From Terriglobia bacterium (GTDB lineage Bacteria > Acidobacteriota > Terriglobia > Terriglobales > Acidobacteriaceae): a stretch of 37,091 nucleotides of DNA. Under the pieces are notes generated by a model. The model had not been told where the DNA came from. It did not search any database and saw only the letters and a program-made list of their open reading frames with translations. Numbering within the stretch: position 1 is the stretch's first letter; every line of letters starts with the position of its first letter. Positions 30,700-37,091 of this stretch are shown piece after piece. The stretch spans positions 1 to 37,091 of the forward strand of contig JAIQFT010000040.1 of NCBI GenBank assembly GCA_020073185.1. Reading direction: 5' to 3'. Position numbers and translations under genes: made by a program.

Positions 30700-32370
30700 T
30701 TAAACCTTGCTTAGGTACTGATGGATGAACTGCACCGCCACCGATCCCTCTCCGACTCCGGAGGCCACGCGTTTGACGGAACCGTGGCGCACGTCGCCAA
30801 CGGCAAAAAGGCCGGGGACATTGGTCTCGAGCAGAAACGGATCGCGGTCGAGCGTCCATCCCTTGGGACGTTGCCCGTTGCGAATAAGATCGGGACCAGT
30901 CAGGATGAACCCGCGTTCGTCGCGTTCGACGACATTCGCCAACCAGTCGGTTCGCGGCAGCGCCCCAATGAAGATGAACATGGCATTGGCCGCCACGCGC
31001 TCTGTTTTGCCGGTGTCGGAACACAAGACTGAGATTTCCTCCAAGTGCGATTCACCATGGACTTCGGCCACGGCGGCATGAGTCCACAGTTGAATGTTGG
31101 GTGTCTTTTTGACTTGGTCGATCAAATACTGTGACATGGTGCTGTCGAGGGAGGCGCCGCGCACCAAGATGACGACGCGCTCGGCGTACTTGGAAAAGTT
31201 CATCGCGGCCTGACCCGCCGAATTCGCGCCGCCTACCACATAGACAATCTCGCCCTTACAGGAGAGCGCTTCGGTCGAGCCGCCGCCATAGTAAACGCCG
31301 GCACCCTGCAAGCGATCGATACCCGGAGCGGCCAGGCGCTTCCACTGCACTCCCGCGGCGATCATCAAGGCGTGACAGGAGATCTCGTTGCCGTCCGCCA
31401 GCTTGATGATGCGGTAAGGCCCTTCGATGCGAATGCCGACCGCCTCCTGCGGCGACAAGATTTCCACGTCAAAACGGCGAGCCTGCACAACCGCGCGACG
31501 GGCCAGATCGGCGCCGCTAAGCCCGCTGGGGAATCCGAGATGGTTCTCGATGAGCGAACTCATTCCTGCCTGGCCGCCCGGCGCTTCGCGCTCAATCATT
31601 ACCGTTTTCAGACCTTCCGATGCGCCATAAACGGCAGCGGCCAGCCCGGCCGGACCTCCACCCACGATCGCCAGATCGTAAAAGCTAGTTTGCGCACGCG
31701 TCCGCAAACCAATCTTCTGGGCAACATCCGCGGGCACGCCCTCCAGGAGCTTGGTCCCGTCGGGGAACAGCATGACCGGGAGTTTGGCGGCCTCCGGGCC
31801 CAGAGCCTCCAAGAGGCGTTTAGTTTCCGGATCATTGGCGGAAAGCTCAACGTCGATCCACTGATAGGGAACATGATTGCGGGCGAGGAAATCGCGCAAA
31901 TCATACGAGCGTGGCGACCAGCGCGTGCCCAACAAGCGTATTCCGTCGAAAGTTGGGTGGTAAGAAGCTCGCCAGTCGTCGAGCAAGTCATCCAACTGCG
32001 GATAGAGGTGCTCCGCGGGCGGGTCCCAAGGCTTGAGGAAGAAGTAGTTAATGTTGGCTTGATTGATGGCGCTGATGGCGGCGTTGGTATCGGCGTATGC
32101 GGTGAGCAACGCACGCTTGGCTTCGGGAAAGATCTGAGATGCTTCCTGCAAGAAACCGACGCCGTCCATGCGCGGCATGCGCTGGTCCACAAGAAGCAGG
32201 GCCACACTGTCGTTGCGGACCTTCAGTTGCTTAAGAAGGTCCAGCCCACCCTCGGGAGAATCGCTTCCCATGACTCGGTATTCGGCGCCGTACTGCGAGC
32301 GAAGATCCCGTTCAATCGTGCGCAAGACGTCGGCGTCGTCATCGACACTCAGCAGAATTGGTTTCGCCAT
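30700..32370 (-). CDS. Response regulator fused to glutaredoxin-like and thioredoxin-reductase-like domains
   Basis: 556 residues. REC domain at ~1-125 with SVDDDADVLRTIE, the phosphoacceptor Asp62 in LLLVDQRMPRMDG and Lys113. A glutaredoxin-like region follows (~145-220; RWSPRSYDLRDFL, LPVMLFPDGTKLL), where the usual CPxC is SPRS. The rest is a FAD/NAD pyridine nucleotide reductase (~230-556): LAIVGGGPAGLAAAVYGASE, APGGQAGMSSLIENHLGFP, VYVVGGANSAGQAAMNF, VPGLFAVGDVRHGS. The thioredoxin-reductase CxxC site is replaced by VYYGGGSTEA. So all canonical redox Cys motifs are absent although both nucleotide sites look intact. GAGG lies six bases before the ATG. Such REC-TrxR fusions are known; their signal and reaction are not settled. 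Confidence 0.92.
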   Translation of the reverse strand: MAKPILLSVDDDADVLRTIERDLRSQYGAEYRVMGSDSPEGGLDLLKQLKVRNDSVALLLVDQRMPRMDGVGFLQEASQIFPEAKRALLTAYADTNAAISAINQANINYFFLKPWDPPAEHLYPQLDDLLDDWRASYHPTFDGIRLLGTRWSPRSYDLRDFLARNHVPYQWIDVELSANDPETKRLLEALGPEAAKLPVMLFPDGTKLLEGVPADVAQKIGLRTRAQTSFYDLAIVGGGPAGLAAAVYGASEGLKTVMIEREAPGGQAGMSSLIENHLGFPSGLSGADLARRAVVQARRFDVEILSPQEAVGIRIEGPYRIIKLADGNEISCHALMIAAGVQWKRLAAPGIDRLQGAGVYYGGGSTEALSCKGEIVYVVGGANSAGQAAMNFSKYAERVVILVRGASLDSTMSQYLIDQVKKTPNIQLWTHAAVAEVHGESHLEEISVLCSDTGKTERVAANAMFIFIGALPRTDWLANVVERDERGFILTGPDLIRNGQRPKGWTLDRDPFLLETNVPGLFAVGDVRHGSVKRVASGVGEGSVAVQFIHQYLSKV

Positions 32371-32465
32371 GATCGGCCTCGGATTTGGTGTCAGATGGCT
32401 GCAGCGTTCCGGGCTGCCGTACCTGATTAGATACAGATGCCTGGATTACGTCGCAGATCGCGTCG

Positions 32466-33323
32466 CTATCCGACAATCGCGGTCATCTGCAGCACGTGAG
32501 AGCCGAGTCGAAGATCGCCGATAATCTGGACTTGGGCAGCGGCCGCCTGCCGGTCAATTCCCTTGGTAAAGATGCGCCATGCGATCTCCTGCGGGATGAT
32601 AACTTGAGAGGTTGCTTGCCCCAGGAAACGGTCCACGAGCCGCCAGGATTCGGGGCCTCGATGGAGATACCAGGCGCCGCCGCACTCACCGGCAATCTCG
32701 AATTGCAGCAGCGTTCCCGGTTCAGCCTGCAGGTCACGGTAGGCATGAGGCAAGCCGCGCATGAAGCAATCCAGAACCGGGTGATAAAGCTCCCGCGTCA
32801 TGATTCCCGGCCGATTCAAGGCCAGCCTGATCTGTTGCTGATGGTGCCAGCGTTCCGTGAATTCGCGGGCCGTATCGAACCAGTTCGGCGAGGCCGTGTC
32901 ACCAGCCCAACTTACAGCGAATTTGGCCGGCGCGAACGGGTCCAGCGATTGGTGATATTCGGCGCTCTCTTGCGAAGCCAACTCCATCATCGAAATCAGC
33001 ACGGGAGGACTCAGGCGGCGATACAGCCGCACGCCCTCTTCGTTCAGCCGATTGACGAACGCAACCAAGTCTGCGGGGGAACGGATGACCACGGCCTCGC
33101 CGACATGCCCATCTCGGGCAATCGAGAGCTTGCGCAAATGCGTGTCCAAAAGATGCGCAGCGACATCTTTGACCTTCCACTGCGGGGAGATCGTTTGCTT
33201 CTCCCAATCCTCCGGCGACAGCGCCCGGAGCAAATCGATCAGCAGACCTTCGATCTTCGGAAACAGGTGCGCCGTCCGAATGGGACCGAGGGGCTTAGCC
33301 GGTTCGTCCATCGAAGTAACCAT
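32466..33323 (-). CDS. DinB/maleylpyruvate isomerase N-terminal-like protein
   Basis: 285 residues. Four-helix DinB-like metalloprotein family of the MDMPI_N type: LSPEDWEKQTISPQWKVKDV, AAHLLDTHLRKLSIARDGH and WFDTAREFTERWHHQQQIR carry His residues at the typical metal-ligand positions. A C-terminal beta-rich part (QFEIAGECGGAWYLHRGP, then VIIPQEIAWRIFTKG) resembles the MDMPI C-terminal domain. The function is probably a thiol- or metal-dependent transferase, not proven. The start is uncertain between ATGs at 33323 and 33311; the first lies right after the terminator of the TonB receptor, and neither has a ribosome site. Confidence 0.8.
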   Translation of the reverse strand: MVTSMDEPAKPLGPIRTAHLFPKIEGLLIDLLRALSPEDWEKQTISPQWKVKDVAAHLLDTHLRKLSIARDGHVGEAVVIRSPADLVAFVNRLNEEGVRLYRRLSPPVLISMMELASQESAEYHQSLDPFAPAKFAVSWAGDTASPNWFDTAREFTERWHHQQQIRLALNRPGIMTRELYHPVLDCFMRGLPHAYRDLQAEPGTLLQFEIAGECGGAWYLHRGPESWRLVDRFLGQATSQVIIPQEIAWRIFTKGIDRQAAAAQVQIIGDLRLGSHVLQMTAIVG

Positions 33324-33360
33324 AAAACAGAAAATGCCCGCGAAATGGCAACCTCGCGGG
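33324..33360 (-). terminator. Rho-independent terminator of the TonB receptor gene
   Basis: Minus-strand CCCGCGA / TCGCGGG (7 bp) around a 10-base loop, followed by CATTTTCTGTTTT. It starts 22 bases after the receptor stop. Confidence 0.8.
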
Positions 33361-33381
33361 CAGGATGCTGCACGACTGAGC

Positions 33382-36300
33382 CTAGAAAGTGAACTTGACC
33401 GCGAGTTGCACCTGCCTTGGGTCGCCAACCCCTTGGCGCAGGTAGCCGTCGAAGTTGAACAGCGCCACGGACGTCAACGGATTGACATTGTTCTTGCTGT
33501 TGAAGGTGTTGAACATCTCCACCATGGGAACGATGTTCTTGCCTTCGCCGACCTTGATGGGCCGCATGGCGCGCCAATCAAAGGAGGTGTAAGCATTGTC
33601 CTTCCAGGTGGAGTTGCGTTTGCAGGTGAAGGTCGGGTCGGCAGCGCATGCGCTGGTCGTGATGGGCTGAGGCGTGTGCGCCTGGAGCCGCAGGTTGACG
33701 TTCACATGAGCGGGAAGCTCCGCATAGGTGTAGAGGTTGAACTTGTGACGCTCGTCGCGATTGGAGAAATGGTAGTCACGTGCCGGGCGAAGCGGATCCA
33801 GTCTGAAATCGTCAAACGGGTCGCGCTCGTTGGAATCGTTGTCCAGATCCTCCGATAAAACGTAGTTCCACTCGAGTTGGAAGTGCTGGCTGAAGCGCTT
33901 CCTCATGCCGATGGTGAAGCCACGATACAGGGATTTGCCCCGGCTGTTGGTGAGGTAGAGATCGCCGAGGGCAGGCGAGAAGGTGCCGGCTGGCACAAAG
34001 GTGCCATTATCGGCGTAGTAACCGCCGCCGGCAAATACGCCAGCGCCATTGACGTTATAGAAGCTGGTCATGTGGACGCCCTTGGACCAAGTAAAGTCGG
34101 TGTAGAGCGCCCAGTTGGGAGAAATCTCCTGTTCACAACCGAGGTTGCCGGTGTAGACGCGCGGGTTGGCGTAATGCCTGTCAAAGACACGCACGCCGGA
34201 AAACGGCTGGATACCGGTGCCGGCGGGGGTCAGCAGGTTCGGCCAAACCGGAGCCGCTGCGAAGCCCTGGCGAATGTTATCGGTGCTCGCGAAAATAGTG
34301 AACTGTTGCGCGCCGTTGGTGGTAATGGAGCCCACCTGGCTGAGCATGTTCTGGTGGCCGTTAAAGATTCCGGCGTTGGCGCGCAGGACTGACTTGCCAG
34401 TGCCAAACAGATCCCAGGCAATTCCGACGCGGGGCTGGAACTCGGCTTTCTGGTTGTGCAGTGTGCCGTCGGAGGGAAACAGCGGGTTGCTGAGGAATGG
34501 CCCGTAGGCGGTCTTGCTGGGAGCGATCGCGGGGTCGGGCAAGATCTGAGCTTCCCAGCGCAGGCCGTAGTTCAAGGTGAAATTGCGCGTCACCTGCCAC
34601 TTGTCCTGCACGAACAGCGCATAGTCCTGGTTGGTAATGCTGGAGGCGCCCGGCGGAATATTCACCAGGCCGGTGGGGACGCCGTCCTGGAGGTAGAACA
34701 GGAGCGGGCCGCCGTTGTAAGTCGAACCGGCGGGGCATGCCGCCGGCAGCGTGACGAACGAGCCGTTGCTGCACTCGGCGGTGTTCGGCCCAAAACCGCC
34801 GGCAGCGGCCGGCGAAGCGTAGCGCAGGAACCCGGTCACGCTGTCGAACAAGTAGCGGCCGGTGAAGAATCCGCGGAACGTCTGGGAATTCAGGCTGTGG
34901 ATCCACTCGCCGCCGAACTTGATGTTATGCGAGCCGTGGACGATGGAGTAGTTGTCGCGAATCTGGGTACGCCAGAAGATCTCGTCCACCGTCGGTTGCA
35001 GGAAGAAGGGATTGCCGAAGCGGAAGCTGGGCGCAAAGCCGACGCCGGTGTCGGCGGGCACGTTGGACGGGGTGGTGGCGCGCGGCCGGTTCTCGCGGCC
35101 ATAAGTGAAATGCAGCTCGTTGAGCTGGGTGGGCGAGACGGTGGTCAGCAAGTTCACGTTATACGCCTGGATCTTGGAAGGGCCCTCGGTACCGTTGGCG
35201 GAATCGCCATACGTCGGCACGTCGAACGTCTGGTTCTCATTCTTCGAATAGTCGAAGTTGAACGAGGCGCTCAGCTTGTTGCGCGGCGTAATATTCCAGT
35301 CGTACTTGGCCAGGACGGCTGAATTGCGGGTAGGGTGTTTTACGGGCAATCCTTCCGCCTGGCCGCGGGCGTTCTGGATGAAGTTGACCAAGGCGAGTCG
35401 CTGACAGTCGGTATTGGCGTTAATCAGGGCCTCGTTCGCCGTGATGGTGGGCGCCTGAACCGGGCACGGAGTGGATCCCAGTTGCGCGCTCAGGTTGTCG
35501 CGGGTGAGGTTGGCGAGGATCTGCTCGAAGGCGCCGAAGAAGAACATCTTATCCTTCTTGGTTGGCCCGCCGATGGTGCCGCCGAATTGTTCGCGGCTGA
35601 AGTTCTTAAGGGGCTTGCCGTCCGAGGTGTTGGAACTGAGCGCCTCCAAGCGCTGGAAGTGGAAGACGCTGCCGTGGACGTTGTTGGTGCCGGACTTGGT
35701 CACCACATTGACCACGCCGCCGGCGGTGCGGCCGAACTCCGCCGTCGCTCCACTGGCCACGACCTGGAATTCCTGCACCGCATCCATGGTGATATCGATA
35801 GCGGCGCGCTGGCCTCCCATCTGCTCACCGAAGAAGCCGTTGTTGTAGTCGCCGCCGTCAAGGCTGATATTGTTGAAAATGCCGCGCTGGCCGGCAAAAT
35901 TAATCTCGTCGCCATCCGGCCCCTGCACGATGCTGACACCCGGCGTGAGCGTGAGCAGATCCTCGAATTTGCGCCCCAGCACCGGGGTTGTGCTTACCGT
36001 GACCGGCGCGAGCGTGCTGCTGACCTCAGTCTTGGTTGCGTCCACCGTCGGCGTGGCGGTCACCACCACTTGTTCAGATGTGGCGGAAACTTTTAGCGGG
36101 ACATTGAGCGAGATCGTCTGGCCGACCGTCAGATGGACGTTCTGCTGCACTACCGTGGCGAAACCCTTGGCCGAGATCGTTACCTTGTACCCGCCTGGGG
36201 GCAGGGCCAGAAAAACGAAACGACCGTTGGAATCCGTCGTCAGACTTCGCGTGAAGTTTGTGTCGGGGTTGTTCACCTCTACCGACGCTCCCGCGACCAC

Positions 36301-36423
36301 GGCTCCCGACGGATCTACGACCGTACCCTGCACCACACCAGTCGTGATCTGGCTCTGGGCGAACAGTCGAGGAGAAAGCGTCAGCAACAAGCAGCAAACG
36401 CAGACCAGGCGCAGCGATTTCAT
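33382..36423 (-). CDS. TonB-dependent receptor with carboxypeptidase-regulatory domain (Oar-like)
   Basis: 1013 residues. Outer-membrane receptor or adhesin of the OmpA-related Oar class that is greatly expanded in Acidobacteria. Signal peptide (MKSLRLVCVCCLLLTLSPRL), then a carboxypeptidase-regulatory-like beta sandwich (~25-120; GTVVDPSGAVVAGASVEV, LPPGGYKVTISAKGF), a plug region with LLTLTPGV, GQRGIFNNISLDGGDYNNGF, VQEFQVVASGATAEFGRTAG and VVTKSGTNNVHGSVF, and a large beta-barrel ending in VQLAVKFTF with the C-terminal Phe used for assembly. The start at 36423 has GGAGG seven bases upstream. The substrate is unknown; no TonB, regulator or polysaccharide-utilisation genes are next to it. 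Confidence 0.95.
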   Translation of the reverse strand: MKSLRLVCVCCLLLTLSPRLFAQSQITTGVVQGTVVDPSGAVVAGASVEVNNPDTNFTRSLTTDSNGRFVFLALPPGGYKVTISAKGFATVVQQNVHLTVGQTISLNVPLKVSATSEQVVVTATPTVDATKTEVSSTLAPVTVSTTPVLGRKFEDLLTLTPGVSIVQGPDGDEINFAGQRGIFNNISLDGGDYNNGFFGEQMGGQRAAIDITMDAVQEFQVVASGATAEFGRTAGGVVNVVTKSGTNNVHGSVFHFQRLEALSSNTSDGKPLKNFSREQFGGTIGGPTKKDKMFFFGAFEQILANLTRDNLSAQLGSTPCPVQAPTITANEALINANTDCQRLALVNFIQNARGQAEGLPVKHPTRNSAVLAKYDWNITPRNKLSASFNFDYSKNENQTFDVPTYGDSANGTEGPSKIQAYNVNLLTTVSPTQLNELHFTYGRENRPRATTPSNVPADTGVGFAPSFRFGNPFFLQPTVDEIFWRTQIRDNYSIVHGSHNIKFGGEWIHSLNSQTFRGFFTGRYLFDSVTGFLRYASPAAAGGFGPNTAECSNGSFVTLPAACPAGSTYNGGPLLFYLQDGVPTGLVNIPPGASSITNQDYALFVQDKWQVTRNFTLNYGLRWEAQILPDPAIAPSKTAYGPFLSNPLFPSDGTLHNQKAEFQPRVGIAWDLFGTGKSVLRANAGIFNGHQNMLSQVGSITTNGAQQFTIFASTDNIRQGFAAAPVWPNLLTPAGTGIQPFSGVRVFDRHYANPRVYTGNLGCEQEISPNWALYTDFTWSKGVHMTSFYNVNGAGVFAGGGYYADNGTFVPAGTFSPALGDLYLTNSRGKSLYRGFTIGMRKRFSQHFQLEWNYVLSEDLDNDSNERDPFDDFRLDPLRPARDYHFSNRDERHKFNLYTYAELPAHVNVNLRLQAHTPQPITTSACAADPTFTCKRNSTWKDNAYTSFDWRAMRPIKVGEGKNIVPMVEMFNTFNSKNNVNPLTSVALFNFDGYLRQGVGDPRQVQLAVKFTF

Positions 36424-36526
36424 CGTGCACCCTCCAGTGAACTGAGGAATAAGCACCACTCCCGCATGATGTAAGGACCCAATTACTGAATGCAGACTAC
36501 GGAGAGATTCCTGTTGGAGTTGACGG

Positions 36527-36560
36527 ATTATAGACCCGACTGAAACACTTGCAAGTGTTT
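36527..36560 (-). promoter_or_regulatory. TonB receptor promoter with overlapping perfect palindrome
   Basis: Minus-strand TATAAT at 36532-36527, 16-base spacer, and TTGCAA at 36554-36549 as the -35. The -35 lies inside an 18-base perfect palindrome, AAACACTTGCAAGTGTTT (36543-36560), a likely operator. The ATG is about 100 bases downstream. Nothing else in 36424-36728 suggests a gene. Confidence 0.55.
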
Positions 36561-36728
36561 TGTTGCGCCAATGAAAAGCAGGCTTTCCCTGCCTCGACTT
36601 ATGCTGGGCTTCCGGCTGCGGCCGCCCCTGCGCCGCGTAACCGCGTCGAGTGCCTGCGGAGTGTGGGATCAGCAGCAGAACTGAGGGGCATGTGGTAAAT
36701 TATCGAAAGTAAGCGTTCCCGCCTTCGC

Positions 36729-36822
<94 letters not shown>

Positions 36823-36964
36823 GTTCCTACAATCCCAATCGCTAAGGCCTCGCTGGACCGCCGAGGGTGCTGGCGCTTCCGCCCGGTCCAGTCTCCCGAA
36901 GATGTCCCAACCTGTTAGCCAGTCTGCGTAGGCCCGACATCCTTGGGATACGATTAGAGCGGAT

Positions 36965-37091
36965 TCATGGTTGCTGTACCCTGTAGCCGCAGTGGCGGAA
37001 CCAAGCGACAGCGTTGTCGGCAGTAATCGACGAGATCGCTTCCGCAGCGGCCTGTTCCAGGGCTTCCGCAAGTCGTGCTTTGGCACTGCGG
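36965..37091 (-). CDS. IS630-like transposase, C-terminal fragment (cut by window end)
   Basis: 41 residues plus TGA stop, reading into the window edge. RSAKARLAEALEQAAAEAIS then SITADNAVAWFRHCGYRV resembles the end of IS630-superfamily DDE transposases, which finish with an ITxxDxxxWFxHxGY pattern. The rest, including the catalytic residues, is outside. It lies 142 bases from tRNA-Ser, so an insertion sequence may have settled downstream of the tRNA gene. Confidence 0.55.
   Translation of the reverse strand, partial: RSAKARLAEALEQAAAEAISSITADNAVAWFRHCGYRVQQP

Overview
The window looks like a chromosomal segment of a GC-rich Acidobacteriota genome (class Terriglobia type). Reasons: an Oar-like TonB-dependent receptor with an N-terminal carboxypeptidase-regulatory domain, DUF4382/DUF5666-type lipoprotein sequence, many solitary genes on alternating strands with strong GGAGG ribosome sites, and many REP-like intergenic palindromes. 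The phylum is inferred from gene content, not tested.

Layout. 1-5.1 kb: a GIY-YIG protein, a small hypothetical protein, a secreted protein, a lipoprotein, an RNase HI-family protein and a metallophosphoesterase. 5.1-9.1 kb: an orphan oligopeptide-type ABC ATPase, a 766-base gene-free stretch with an inverted repeat and a diverged tandem duplication, a BBE-type FAD oxidase, and a small secreted protein with three 17-residue repeats. 9.3-16.1 kb: a DedA-rhodanese protein, a methyltransferase, a 55-residue basic protein, panB-panC (pantothenate), a 3-methyladenine glycosylase, a BCP-type peroxiredoxin and a Pro/Ala-rich secreted protein. 16-19.6 kb: a parallel beta-helix protein, a metallo-beta-lactamase fold enzyme and a GNAT acetyltransferase. 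19.6-22.3 kb: gatB and yqeY, separated by a REP-associated tyrosine transposase (RAYT). 22.4-28.5 kb: a membrane protein, a class V aminotransferase with serA (serine synthesis), an M50-CBS protease and rsmD. 28.6-36.5 kb: a hypothetical protein, a two-gene redox signalling module (REC-glutaredoxin-like-thioredoxin-reductase-like fusion plus a cyclic-nucleotide-domain histidine kinase), a DinB/MDMPI-like protein and the TonB receptor. The end holds tRNA-Ser(GCT) and the C-terminus of an IS630-like transposase.

Most notable: two genes 4.4 kb apart each carry one in-frame TGA exactly where a redox cysteine is expected. One is the CxC position of the rhodanese active-site loop of the DedA-rhodanese protein. 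The other is the peroxidatic position of the BCP peroxiredoxin, which otherwise has no cysteine at all. Both continue in frame to a complete C-terminus, and both have a small hairpin with G in the first two loop bases about 18-22 nt after the TGA, as expected for a bacterial SECIS. I read both as likely selenoproteins; conventional gene calling would split or truncate them.

A second theme is repeats reaching into genes. The RAYT lies inside nested inverted REPs and takes its last codons and stop from one of them. Two unrelated proteins end in the same KSEVR tail because they read into the same intergenic repeat word. Several intergenic regions consist of short words repeated in both orientations.
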